DNA of 64,000 nt from Bemisia tabaci (taxonomy: Eukaryota; Arthropoda; Insecta; Hemiptera; Aleyrodidae): the NCBI RefSeq assembly GCF_918797505.1, contig NC_092794.1:78963345-79027344 (forward strand), written 5' to 3'. A program made the translations under genes and the position numbers. How positions within the stretch are numbered: position 1 is the stretch's first letter; each line of letters begins with the position of its first letter. Below, piece by piece: positions 10,823-20,636 of the stretch. The notes below the pieces were generated by a model. The model searched no databases, was not told the DNA's origin, and saw only the letters and a list, made by a program, of their open reading frames with translations.

Positions 10823-13800
10823 GAAAACTGAACTGAAAAAAATGAAATAGATCTAAAATTCATTTGTATTTTAAAAATGTCGAAATAATGCTTCAGAGAA
10901 GACTTTTCTTTACGTTGATTTGACGGGAAACGCAAATCGGGTACATAACAATGTTGAAGAGCGGGGGTGCAATATTGTCACGTTAAGAAAAATTCAATCA
11001 ACAATGGATAAATATTCGGAGAGTAAGAAATTTTACACCAATAGGTACTTTCTAGGATTGAAAAGAGCGTTTTTAAAGATAAAACTGTGGAACGGAAAAC
11101 TTCCCCAAAAATCTCAAAAAGTAGGGGGAACCAAATTTTTTTCGAAACGGTCAACCTCAAAAAGATTCATAGAAGCCATATAAGTGCGTCTCTGTAGATG
11201 CAAAAGTGCTTAGCACGTGTTAAGCCTGCAACTATAGGTGTTTTTCGGGGCAAACAATTGAGTTTTCCTGGGACAAACACGTAGTCACGTAAAAAATTCA
11301 AATTTGGTCAAAAAAGCAGGCGGAAGCAATTATTTTTGGTTCGGTTGCCTTTCTAAGGATCTGCAGAAACGACTTAAAAGTTCTCTGGAGGTGCCAAATG
11401 TCTCAGAATATTTTTCGAGGGGCTTTCCAGGGTTGTAAAACAGTATTTTGAAAGAAACACTCAGGTACGAAAAAGATTCAAAATTCGTCCAAAAAGCAAG
11501 AAGAACCAACAATTTTTGGTTTAAAATCCTTCTTAAGGATTCATAGAGACTACTTAAGCACGTTTTTGGAGGTGTCGCATGCCTCAAAAAAGTTTAAGAC
11601 GACTACAGATTGATCGATGGCTAAACTTGCTAAATACCGTTATTTTACCCACCGACTTAGAGACCTAGTAAATTCGATTTCTCGAGAAAAAGCAAACCAA
11701 AGCACGAAATATTTCTACTGTAGCTTCCCACGGATGTGTAGAAGCTCCCTAAAGGTGTCTCATTAGGTGACCTTTGGTGACTTTTTTTTAAAATGAAAGT
11801 TCGTGGGAAAAATCGGCATTTTTTTATGAAAAATAGGTATCCAACTTCTACCTTGTGTGGGATGTGTCAGAATGCCTCGGAGAAAAATTGTAATTAGTGC
11901 GTTACAATCCTCTTGGAGTCCTCTACAAGATGGTATAAGCAAGAATTCTGAGAGACCATTTCATGATTCAGGAGAGGCTCCGAACGCTTTGTTAGAAATA
12001 GCCACTTCACGGGTCAGAAAATACGTATCCGACTATTTGCACAGTTTGTGACACTTTCAAAGTGACTAGAAATTTTTTTGAGGTATACTACGTGTAGTTT
12101 ATGACCCGTAGATACTATATTTATCAATTTTGACTTGAAAAAAAAATGTCGTCCAATTTCGTAAACATCGATTTTTGAGCGCTCCCGAGCGGATTGGGAC
12201 CATAGTGCGCTGTGCGACGAACAGTTCGTCCAAAAACTTGCTTCCCCTGCCCTGACCCACTGTGCGACGCAGTTTGTCCAAAATCTTCCATCCCCTGACC
12301 CACTGCGTGCGACGAACACTTTGTCCGGAAAATTCTTCCACCGACCCACTGTGCGACAATTAGCTTGTCCAAAAACTTTCTCCCTCTGACCCACTGAGCG
12401 GCCCTGCTCCGGCCGGCTCCCTTCATGCCGCGCACCCCCCGCCTATAACTTTCAAAGCTCGCCATTTTTAAACGGCTCGGCCGATTTAACTCAAATTCAA
12501 TACCAAACCAGTCCTAGGGGAGAAGTACCACCCATAAAAATTTCAGCTAAAAATATTCATTTTAACTCGAGTTATCGAGTGGACAAGATTTGACCTCCTC
12601 CCACCTTCGAGCCCCACCCCTTAAAATCTATTGCCTCAAATTTCAATATTTTTTCGCAGAACAGTAGTGGTAATGAGTCTCCACTAAATGCAAAACAATT
12701 GGTCAAAATATCTTTCAATGTAAGAAAGATATAACTACTCAAAAATCGAAAAATCTTAAAAAGGCGGAAATACATACATACGTGCGTACGTACGTACGTA
12801 CGTGCATACATACATACATACGTACATACGTAATAAATGTATTTACCAACCAACCAACCATACGTACATACATACGTACGCACGTGTGTACGTATGTAGG
12901 TATGGTTGGTTGGTAAATACATTTATTTGGTGCTTTAACATTGAAGCCATTAACACCGTAGATGAGGAGAGATCGTCAAAAAAACATAATGTATGCATGT
13001 ATGTATGTGTGTATGTATGTATGTATGTATGTACGTATGTACGTATGTACGTATGTATGTATGTATGTACGTACGTACACGTGCGTACGTACGTACGCAC
13101 GCACGTACGTGCGTATGTTTGAAACATATGTAAAATACCGGACGTTTTGGGGCGAAACACCAACCCCTTCCTCAGCGGCTAAAACAAAAAAATAAAGCTA
13201 AAAATCTAAAAAGCTACCTCCTCCCCATCTCGCCAATGCTTAGATTTTTAGCTTTATTTTTTTTGTTTCAGCCGCTGAGGGAGGGGTTGGTGTTTCGCCC
13301 CGAAACGTCCGATATTTTACAAATGTTTCAGCTTTTATCCCAAATTTTATTGTGATATATATATATATATATAAGAATGGCATATACGAGGGTCATCCAA
13401 AAAGTAAGTTTCCCTACCTTGTATCTTCCGAACGAAAAGAGATAAATCAAATCGGTAAAAAGTCACATATTAGGCATACTCTAAGCTTTAAAACAAGCTC
13501 AAGTTTTTGAAAATCGGTCAAGGGATTCGCGAGTAAACTTATTTTTACTGAGACAACCTCCTGTCGCCGCGTGCCCACCTCCGGGGTCAGGATGCGCGGG
13601 GAGTCGATTATAGAAGACTCGGGTTATCGCCTCTATATATCACATCAACAAGGAATTTTAATGTTTTCATTAAGTAAGCCTTACCTTACGTTTTGACATA
13701 GTCTCCACATCTTTTTTGATATTTCTGGTATCATCATAGCAGCTTCTTGATGCCTTCCGCGTTGAAGCTTTCGCCTTGACTCTGAAACCAGTCATTGACA

Positions 13801-16800
13801 GCGATCTTTACCTCTGAATCGGTTGAAAATCGCTTCCATCGTGGAAGTTTTTCCGCTCGGGAACAAATGAAAGTCACATGAAGCTAAAGTACGAGAGTTT
13901 GAAGGATTGGGGGAAAATTTTCCTAAAGCAACTGATTTGGGAGTGCAGATCGCTGTCAATGACTAGTTTCGGAGCCAAGACGAGATCTTCCACGCGAAGG
14001 GCGTCAAGAAGCTGCTGTGATGATACCAAAAATGTCAAAGAAGATGTGGAGACTACGTCAAAAAGTAAGGTAACTACTAGTAAGGTAGTTACTCAATGAA
14101 AACTTTAATATTTCTTGTTGACGTGATGTATAGAGGCGATAACTCGAGTCTTCTATAATCGACTCTCCGCGCATCCTGACCCCGGAGGTGGGCACGCGGC
14201 GACAGGAGGTTGTCTCAGTAAAAATAAGTTTACTTGCGAACCCCTTGACCGATTTTCAAAAACTTGAGCTTGTTTTAAAGCTTAGAGTATGCTTAATATG
14301 TGACTTTTTACCGATTTGGTTTATCTCTTTTCGTTCGGAAGATACAAGGTAGGGAAACTTTCTTTTTGGATGACCCTCGTATTTTCGTGATCTACGACCC
14401 AAGATCGGTGCTCTCCACGGAGTCTCAGGTCTGGATCCAAAATCATGGGAAAATGCAATAGTGTATTTTCGTCGAAAATACACTAAAAATTATCACCATG
14501 CTCCTAGTCTAGCATTACAGAACTCAGCCCTGAATCCCTCTCCCCCCCCGCCCCTCTTCTCCTGCAACAGAGGTAAAGACCCCCCCCCCCCTCTCTCCCT
14601 TCCTCCAAGAATTATCTATTTTCTGAGTAGCTCTTAGTTGAAAAAGTGGGGTCAGTTGATGTTGCTGAGCATTAATTTTTATACAGGTCTGACCACCCTT
14701 GTGAAAAGTCGCCTGGAACTTGGATCCAAAAATCCAAACAAGGGGGAAGGGGGATTTTGACTCCTTCAATACCCCACTTTCGGCTCATTTCATTAGTTTT
14801 ATTGATCCTTACAACTATTGAGAGGGTGGACACGGTTGATCTGGTTGAATTTTGTATATATTTCTGATGTGACTTCCCAGACATCTCTTTAAACTTCAGT
14901 CTGAGGACCCTGTAAAAGAAGTTTTAGGTACAAAAATACTTAATGGATGTATACTTAATTCCATAATGGACACGCTTGGCGCAGCTAAAACACTTCTTGG
15001 ATGCGGTGTTTCAGGATTTCTGCTAATGTTTCATCCATTATGATCAAAACACAGGTATGTAATGTGTTAAAACTTTAACTGAATAATCTTAATGCTTTCA
15101 CATGCTCTAAATCAAACATTTTAGAAAAATTACTTGGAGGTGTTTTTTCTCTTAACTTTAAATTGAGAGTGAATATTCTGAAACCGCCACTGAGAAAAGC
15201 CCTTTCAGTACCCAGTAACTCAATTTCTGCTGATTTTTACAGCTATTGGGAAGAGTTTCCACAGTGAATCTGGTTGAATTTTATTCAAATTGCAGACCTG
15301 GCTTCTCTAAAAAAGAATCCCTTAAAATGTAGGAGGGTCTGCCCCCAACTTAATGGATTTTGGCCCCTAAATATTCAACTTTAGAGTAATTTCATGGTTT
15401 TTATAATGCTTAGAGCTTATAAGAAGGAAAGGGTGAGTTTATTCGGCATAATTTGAAGGTGTAACCACTTTGATATCTTTTTTTCAAAGACCTTGGGTCC
15501 TGAAACTCCAAGTAAGGGGAGTTTGCTCCCCTGAACATCTCATTTTGGGCTGATTAATGTTAAAGGAAAAGCATGCTATTGATGCTCGCATGGAGTTTTG
15601 AAAACTTGAGGATTATAATGTAAGGCAAAAGGCATAGCACGGTAGTGTATCCTCCCTTTGCCTCTGGTAATTTTAGATAGCTTTGTGCTTTAAACAGGAG
15701 GGCAATTTAGTTCCCTTTGATACAAATGTTAATTAATATAACCTACCCAAGGCTCTGGAGACAGCTAGAGAGCCATTGACACGCTGAATCATGACACTGC
15801 CGCCAGCATTGATAATTCTTTCTTTCTCTGCAGGCAGAACAGGTTTGTGATCCCGAGTCGAAAATGTGGCTTCACCACCACTATAGAGAACAGCTCTAGA
15901 ATCTCCGCAGTTGGCAATATAAATCTGCTTGGGAGAAATTAAGGCGCAAACAGCTGTGGAACCAGATTTGTCCTCTCCACTGGCAAGTCCTGGTAAGTGT
16001 CGCATACGAGCGTCCAAGTCTAAAAAACCAGCCCTGCGGAGGACAAACAAGAGGGCATTATATGACGGATGGATTATTTTCTGTCTTAGGTAATTGTAGA
16101 TTTACTTTTGATTCAATTCCCACCTTTAAGTACGATGAAATTTTACATAATATTTCATGTTCCAACATGATACGCTGGATGAAATGGGAAGGTTTGTCGA
16201 GAAGTTTATAAATTACAAATTAAAAGGTTTGACTAACAATAAGTTTACACTGACGGTTTGAAATCTTCGCTTCTGAGCCGCGACCTAGAATTACTTCACT
16301 CACGGATCGATTCCACGGATTTGAGATAGAACAACATTTTTTGTTCCTCTGCCACAATCATGCCTGAAGAGGAGCACTTGCTTTGGAACATCATTGTACA
16401 GAACAGGAAAAAGTCTTCATTTCCAAGAAGAGTGAAAAGAAAGTAGAAAAAAAGAGCGACCTCTATTCCAAACACTAAAGATGAGCAATTTGACTAAAAA
16501 TGTGAGTAAATAATTAAAAAAGAGACAAAAAAAGTATTACCTAATTCCTTTGATGAAATCAGAGTTTTTGAACTCTTCATTAGTTACAATGCAGTCAAGA
16601 AGATGTTCAGCACAATGAGCTGACACTTTGGCTCCTGCATGACCATCAAAAACAGCAAAAAAGGACCATTCTTTGAGATCTTCTCCCAATCCAGTTATTG
16701 CACAGTGGGCATCTTCCATTTCAACCCTCCACCCTTGCATACTGGCCACACCATAGCACAAACCGTTGCCACACCCATGCTCATTGTGCTTCTCCGTTTT

Positions 16801-16824
16801 CGGTTTTTCTAAAAATGCTCCCAT
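2736..16824 (-). CDS. PPM1A: PP2C-type Ser/Thr phosphatase, PPM1A/PPM1B group
   Basis: Coding parts (minus strand, in order): 16824-16541, 16033-15747, 9854-9613, 5878-5761, 2838-2736. Splice phases agree throughout and give at least 344 residues (human PPM1A 382, from memory). The family is a metal-dependent phosphatase acting on phospho-Ser/Thr, for example in kinase-signalling and stress pathways. Visible residues: Gly2 in an MGAFL myristoylation-type start, Arg33, Asp60-Gly61-His62, Asp139 in NCGDSR, Asp232 in ACDG and Asp275 in GSRDNMS. These match the phosphate- and metal-binding positions of PPM1A. The fly counterpart would be alphabet. The start codon is supported by an in-frame TGA 6 bases upstream and by the conserved MGAFL. 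The C-terminal exon may lie off the left edge. The introns (0.5, 5.9, 3.7 and 2.9 kb) are full of transposons. Confidence 0.95.
2839..3529. other. Intron sequence, nothing recognised
   Basis: Phosphatase intron 4, right of exon 5. AT-rich, with a short C run at 3136-3150. I see no coding frame, inverted repeat or known element. Confidence 0.5.
3530..4968. repeat. Minisatellite interrupted by a foldback element
   Basis: Left part 3530-3643: two and a half degenerate units of about 55 bp, each ending near GGTAAAGGYACC and containing GTAGRAAATTT and CGGTTAGCGG-like stretches. Right part 4854-4968: the interrupted unit resumes (GAAGATTTTCTGGTCAGGG), then about 33-bp units starting GTACCRCYGAATRACRTTTT. 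The foldback at 3646-4851 sits inside one unit. Confidence 0.55.
3646..4851. mobile_element. Foldback element, 1.2 kb near-perfect palindrome
   Basis: Ends CAGGGTGTACCAAAAGTCCG and reverse complement, flanked by TA (3644-3645, 4852-4853), as for Tc1/mariner-type insertion. The arms, about 590 bp each, pair along their whole length around a loop of roughly 20 bases near 4248. They differ by scattered single-base changes, including different G/C run lengths. It contains no transposase. A related, truncated element is at 23123. Confidence 0.85.
4969..5760. other. Intron sequence, nothing recognised
   Basis: Remainder of phosphatase intron 4 up to exon 4. No coding frame, inverted repeat or known element seen. 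Confidence 0.5.
5761..5878 (-). CDS. PPM1A: PPM1A-like coding exon 4 (residues 272-311)
   Basis: Acceptor ...gatctgtttcag. Reads [19 protein letters not shown] (Asp275, last metal ligand), then a helical stretch [18 protein letters not shown] typical of the PPM1A/B C-terminal three-helix domain. Donor gttagg, one base into the next codon. Confidence 0.93.
6560..7170. repeat. Foldback palindrome, about 610 bp
   Basis: The arms AGAAGGGGTATTTAACC and GGTTAAATGCCCCTTCT pair inward through GACAACCCCCTTCCCCC and long G/C runs to a loop near 6840-6880. No target duplication identified. Nested in the 6252-9446 element. Confidence 0.75.
7603..7890. mobile_element. MITE with ACACGGAGAAAAA termini
   Basis: ACACGGAGAAAAAA and TTTTTTTCTCCGTGT close a 288-bp hairpin element. 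Inside are repeated imperfect palindromes around ACTTCGG...CCGAA and ATATGATCTC. No coding content. The target duplication is not clear. Confidence 0.7.
8141..8250 (+). mobile_element. Probable Helitron 3' end with four GNA-loop hairpins
   Basis: Four hairpins in a row: GGCTCGC-GAA-GCGAGCC (8141-8157), CACTCGC-GCA-GCGAGTG (8164-8180), GGGGGC-GTA-GCCCCC (8193-8207) and GGGCGCGC-GAA-GCGCGCCC (8221-8239). The last is followed after 7 bases by CTAG (8247-8250) and then T, the arrangement of a Helitron 3' terminus (GC-rich hairpin, CTRR, insertion before T). The 5' end is uncertain; a TC near 8096 after A is one possibility. Confidence 0.5.
8743..9060. mobile_element. CATAGAG-family MITE, complete copy
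   Basis: 318 bp between CATAGAGTATGTAGAGTCG and CGACTCTATGTACTCTATG, with an exact 8-bp duplication CCTTCATA (8735-8742, 9061-9068). The same family occurs at 31204-31529 and as fragments at 33236-33306 and 38514-38710. The interior has inverted GGCGCCA/TGGCGCC subterminal motifs. Confidence 0.85.
9613..9854 (-). CDS. PPM1A: PPM1A-like coding exon 3 (residues 191-271)
   Basis: Acceptor ...ttcattttcag. Contains [15 protein letters not shown] and [19 protein letters not shown] (Asp232), then ends in DTCLYK at donor gtaagt, phase 0. Confidence 0.95.
9855..11000. other. Intron sequence with a GC-hairpin patch and poly-T
   Basis: Start of phosphatase intron 2. At 10280-10296 CGCGCGCTTCGCGCGCG is a perfect hairpin (GAA loop on the minus strand), next to GCTCCGCTTCGCTCCG (10210-10225) and a C run at 10254-10265. 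These resemble the motifs at 8141-8239. 10777-10819 is an uninterrupted T run. No gene seen. Confidence 0.5.
11290..11650. repeat. Two diverged tandem repeats of about 180 bp
   Basis: Two similar segments follow one another, sharing AATTCAAATTTGGTCAAAAA / GATTCAAAATTCGTCCAAAA, a CAATTTTTGGTT-like block and AAGGATTCATAGAGACTACTT-like text. Weaker traces occur from about 11085. They look like a decayed satellite. Confidence 0.4.
12205..12410. repeat. GC-rich minisatellite, about four units
   Basis: Degenerate units of about 50-60 bp built on CTGACCCACTGTGCGACGAA and TTGTCCAAAAACTTTCTCCC. The long overlapping frames on the minus strand arise from this repetition and are not genes. Confidence 0.65.
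12430..12770. other. Intron sequence, nothing recognised
   Basis: Between the minisatellite and the tetranucleotide array. No gene or inverted repeat seen. Confidence 0.4.
12771..13118. repeat. Tetranucleotide array (ACGT/ATGT type), self-complementary
   Basis: Runs of ATAC/GTAC/GTAT units. In the middle, 12843-12910 is a hairpin with ends ACCAACCAACCA and TGGTTGGTTGGT. Purine-pyrimidine alternation and self-complementarity make it prone to cruciform formation. Open frames rich in Tyr-Val-Cys or His-Thr-Tyr across it are repeat artefacts. Confidence 0.8.
13122..13332. repeat. Short palindrome next to the tetranucleotide array
   Basis: GTAAAATACCGGACGTTTTG and its counterpart near 13308-13325, with GGGGCGAAACACCAACCCC and its inverse, form arms of about 90 bp around a short centre (13205-13235). 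An (AT)n run follows at 13354-13374. Confidence 0.65.
13387..14379. mobile_element. Foldback made of two inverted mariner 3' ends
   Basis: Ends CGAGGGTCATCCAAAAAG and inverse, flanked by TA (13385-13386, 14380-14381), typical mariner termini. The inner parts of both arms carry the end of a mariner transposase pointing outward: the left arm, read on the minus strand, gives [20 protein letters not shown] followed after two stops by YQK and CGDYV; the right arm has the matching region (13960-14060). The centre (13830-13950) is unpaired. So the palindrome is two copies of a mariner 3' end joined head to head. Confidence 0.8.
14382..15746. other. Intron sequence with diverged tandem repeats
   Basis: 14460-14484 is a perfect hairpin (AGTGTATTTTC ... 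GAAAATACACT) also found, variant, near 60195-60222. From 14640 to 15560 similar blocks recur (ACAGCTATTGGGAAGAG-like, GAATCTGGTTGAATTTT-like), suggesting an old repeat with a period of a few hundred bases. No exon seen. Confidence 0.35.
15747..16033 (-). CDS. PPM1A: PPM1A-like coding exon 2 (residues 95-191)
   Basis: Acceptor ...tcctccgcag. Contains [32 protein letters not shown] (Asp139) and [20 protein letters not shown], all core PP2C motifs. It ends one base into a Gly codon at donor gtaggt. Confidence 0.95.
16034..16540. other. Phosphatase intron 1, nothing recognised
   Basis: Short intron with consensus ends gtaata and ccgcag on the minus strand. No repeat or element noticed. Confidence 0.5.
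16541..16824 (-). CDS. PPM1A: PPM1A-like coding exon 1 (residues 1-95)
   Basis: Begins [15 protein letters not shown] and includes [13 protein letters not shown] (Arg33, Glu37, Asp38) and [10 protein letters not shown] (Asp60, Gly61). It ends AG|gtaata, two bases into codon 95, which exon 2 completes. Confidence 0.95.
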
Positions 16825-16882
16825 TATTCATATAGTATTTACAGAGGTTTGAAGCTCTGTATTAGCGTTCTCTCATTTTGAT
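16825..16882 (-). other. PPM1A: PPM1A-like 5' UTR, probable start of second exon
   Basis: Upstream of the ATG the minus strand has an in-frame stop, then a CAG acceptor (exon base 16882) preceded by about 47 uninterrupted T (the plus-strand A run 16886-16932), a natural polypyrimidine tract. A non-coding first exon would lie further right; I could not locate it. Confidence 0.5.
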
Positions 16883-16885
16883 CTG

Positions 16886-16932
<47 letters not shown>

Positions 16933-16936
<4 letters not shown>

Positions 16937-18327
16937 AGTGATGCAATTCTTAGTAACATGAGATAGACTAAAATGTAGATGAAGTACGTGTTAAAGCATG
17001 AAAAGACTCTCGTTTTCACCTAGGTACTGAAAATAGTGATTTTGGAATGATTTCACTGCGACAAGAAAAAACAGATTGATACTAAATTAGCCGCTTGCCT
17101 CGCTCCTTACAGAGTGAAAGGCAGCACTAGGGTGCAGCTTATACGATAGATTGAAATGATGAATTTCAAAATTGACAAGGAACCCCGCCAAAAGTTTCAA
17201 ATAACGTAAAAACAAACGTTGTGGAACAATTTCGCAATTGGTCAACATTTAGAGGTCCCGACAGACCCTCAAAATTGCAAAATTTGGCTGATTTTTGCAT
17301 TTTTTCATCAATTTTGGAAAATTTTCTCAGGTTTCATGGAGAGTTCTAATTGATAAATTTATTAATAAATAGGCAATAAATAACCTAAAATGCACCCCAT
17401 CCTCCACCTTAAGCCCCCCATCCCCCTCCCTTAACGTTCCAACATAAATACACTCTTTATAAACTACGCTATTTTGGTAGGTAGTGACCAGAGAACTAAA
17501 GTAACACTGGTCAACACGAGTTAAAATATGATTGTGCCATGGTAGTTTTTAGCGCTAAGTCCAAAAAGGACCTTCGTTATGCTGGGTCAGGTCGATTTTT
17601 CTCGGAAAAATCAGGATTTTCTTTAAAAATCGAGCTTTTCCAGAGAAAAATCAATTTTCCGGAAAATCTGTGCATGGTGGAGAAAAGCTAAGGTCATTTT
17701 CGGATTCAGCAGCTAAAATTACACGAGAAACCATGTATTGCATGGCTATTAAAGTTTCTACTATGTTCCTAATATCGAGGTTTTTCCGGACAAAGGCTCC
17801 TTTCCACCCATGTAACGCATGAAATACTAATCCGATTGTTTTGCGTCAGAAAGGAGGGAAAATATTTTTTCTCAGGCAACAGGTAAAGTTGACTCCACTA
17901 AATTATTGCCGCTGCAGCCGAAAATGACCCATGAATATGTTTTCAGCTATTCTTTAAGGTAAGTATATCCTTTCGAATGAAAATAGATTCAAACTACTAC
18001 AATTTCGTGTACCTATAAAGCTTGTCCACAGAGCATACCGAGACTGAATTAACTGGCTTAATATTTTCCTCTGGTTTTGTGATATCAGTTTCTTCCTCGG
18101 TAAATGAGGAAATGTCCTAGTCATCAGCGTCTTAGTTCATATTATTGCACATCGTAGGCCACTTTTTCTGCGAGCACAAGCTGCCTGACATCCTTTTTCA
18201 CATTTGCAGAAAATATATTTAAAATTACGTCTGGAGCAGGAATTTTTTACGTTGTGATTGGTAGGAGTCAGTATTTGTGAAGTTTCCTAACCAATCATAA
18301 GCGAACAAGGGGCCTGCTTATTCCAAT
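16933..18327. other. Intergenic/5' region of the phosphatase gene
   Basis: No coding frame found. 17580-17960 carries one or two degenerate units related to the repeat at 48470-50760 (shared TTTTCCGGAAAATC, GGTCATTTTCGGATTCAGCAG, TTACACGAGAA). The promoter and first exon of the phosphatase gene may be here, but I see no decisive signal. Confidence 0.35.
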
Positions 18328-18487
18328 GCTTGGATCAGGGGTGCAGAAACTTCCTCAACACGCGACCGGCCGTTCGCGTGAAATGGGGGAACCCATGTGA
18401 GGACGAGAAAAGTGGGGGAACCCATGTGAGGACGAAAAAATTGGGGGAACCTTAGGAGGTTTTATTTTTATAGGGTTTAGGGGGAAC

Positions 18488-19108
18488 TTGACTGTTGAGT
18501 ACGCTACTTTGAGGGAACCCAACTGTGGACCGCGTTACTTTATGTGTCCGGCAAAATTCTGCGAAAAATTAAAACTGCGCGCTCAAGATGAATTCCACTT
18601 GGAACCGGAGAAAAGTGACCGCATATGTGAACTGACATGTCAACGCGACGCGTTGATCAAAGAAATTACAGACATTAAAAATGAAAATAGTACTCTGACA
18701 AATTCAAAATTAAAAATGAGGAAAGAGATTGAGTATTTAAACAAAGAAGTGGTAAAGTTAAAAGGCGATTTGAGAAGTAAAGATGAAAAAATAGAAATGT
18801 AGCTAACTGAAATCAAAATGACCCATAAGGATAAGCTACATGAAAAATTATCTAGTTGAAATAAATTACTGTTAATGTTGAAAAATGAAAAAGAAACACT
18901 ACTGGAGAGAGTGAAGGAAACTGAGAAAGCTTATGAGGATCAAAAAACTGACTTTAATATTGTAAAAGATAAATTAAATGAATTAAAACTAGTTAATATT
19001 CGATTAAAAGACCTCATGAGAAAACAACAAAGAACTCACATCGTAGATACAAATGACTCAAATAGAAATGACACGCAGAATAATCATCCCCGCCCCCGAA
19101 ACATTTAA
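18488..19108 (+). pseudogene. LINE ORF1, coiled-coil part
   Basis: Lys/Glu/Leu-rich heptad-like sequence (for example IKNENSTLTNSKLKMRKEIE and LNEYLKL-like stretches), predicted to coil. Stops at about 18801 and 18857 break it. No zinc knuckle seen. Confidence 0.6.
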
Positions 19109-19129
19109 ATGTGAATGAGGAAAAGAAAA

Positions 19130-19700
19130 GAAAAATTTTACTAGTAGCAGACTCTAATGGAGGAGGTATTGCTAACATGATAATAGATAGACTTAGTGTT
19201 ATTGAACTTACTTACATCTATTTGTAGATCAAATGCAAAATTCAATAGTGTTGTTAAATATTTTGGACATCTGTCAAAACATTATACTAAAAACGATATG
19301 ATAATTGTAATTGGAGGAACATGTGACATTACATCCAAAAGTGTGGATAGAAATAGGACGATACATGAACTATCTTTTGAAATGGGCCGACTTAGTCAAA
19401 AAACAAAACATACAAGACTGCACTTACTTTTTTAAGCTATTCGACAGATATGACATTCCTGGCCCTGACCACATAAGGTTTAAAGAATGTTTTGATAAGC
19501 TCCTACATCACATAGATGAGAAATATAACCATGTAAAACTTTTAGACATTAATCATCTCAGTAGAAATTGTTACACAAAACAAGGTCTTCATTTAAGCTA
19601 TTCAGGTAAATTAGAAATAAGAAATATAATTTCCAATGAGGTTTGTAGCTTAAATATTCTAGAGAATACCCTTGGAGATAACTTTTCTTCAAACTTAGAA
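19130..19700 (+). pseudogene. LINE ORF1, SGNH-hydrolase-like domain
   Basis: ILLVADSNGGG resembles SGNH block I, MIIVIGGTCDIT the block III GxND region, and KQGLHLSYSGKLEI the block V DxxH region with His kept. The blocks are in different frames, so it is inactive. SGNH-type esterase domains are known in ORF1 of some CR1-like elements. Confidence 0.6.
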
Positions 19701-19769
19701 AATCTGACAGAACTACAACAAATTTGGCGGATGATAATTTCTTCAAACAAGACAAGCATGACGTTATTA

Positions 19770-20520
19770 AAAGTAAATTTCACATATCGGCACTAAATCT
19801 CAACATCAGAAGTCTATGTAATAGTAAGAAAAAACATATCTTTAAATTAGAACTAGACAAATGTACGAATCTTACAGATATTATTCTCATAACTGAATCT
19901 TGGTTCAAAATGAGCTCCATTATGCCAATAGATGTATACCTAGTGGCCAACTCATTTATTAGGTCCATAAAAAACGGAGGAGAGGCACCATTTACACTAC
20001 AAGAAGAGCTATCCACACCCAATGTAAAACGCTAGGCTCGCTCTCCATAGAATCAACCATTGAGATCAGCGCTGTAGCAGTAGAACGAATTAGGGAGGTT
20101 AGCTTGAAAAAACCAATTCATTTTGTATCAGTTTATCGCCCATCTGCGGAAGGCGATGCCTTCCAAACTTTTCTGGACTGAATGGAAGCCCTTCTCTCTA
20201 CACAATTTGATAAAAAACAGCTTTACATTGTATCAGGTGATTTCAATAATGATCTGCTAGACGGTAAAGACTTTTAAACTATGGCATTTCTTAATTTGCT
20301 CGAAAGTTTCAAAGCTGAGTCCAACTTCCAGAACCAACCATCTAGAGCCACAAAATCCTCTGTCACTCTAATTGACAACTGTTTCACCGATATTCCCGTA
20401 AAAACTGCCATTACTCAAGACTTTGGCCTCTCCGATCATTATGGCCAAATTGTTGCCCTTAACTGCAAAAAATTAGCAAATCAAGACAAAGCCCCTCCTT
20501 TCTTCTATAACTTATGGTCA
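19770..20520 (+). pseudogene. LINE ORF2, APE-type endonuclease part
   Basis: FHISALNLNIRSLCNSKKK, then DIILITESWFK, is the endonuclease N-terminus (Asn and Glu motifs). YRPSAEGDAFQTFL and LYIVSGDFNNDL, then FGLSDHYGQIVAL, are the later motifs including the GDFN and SDH blocks. Interrupted by frameshifts near 20030 and stops near 20180 and 20277. Confidence 0.8.
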
Positions 20521-20636
20521 TAAGAGAATAAAATTAACCTAGGCATCCTACTAGGTAGTTTATCTATTTTCTATCTTAACCAACCTCTCTGGAGATCTTG
20601 CATCAAAATTAGAAAATTTTATTAATCAGATATATA

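Noticed and set aside
12014..12465. 126- and 113-residue minus-strand frames
   Set aside because: Three overlapping frames are open over a GC-rich minisatellite, which explains them.
12572..13195. Open frames of over 100 residues across the tetranucleotide array
   Set aside because: Pure repeat translation (YVCMYV / HTYIHT); no real protein composition.
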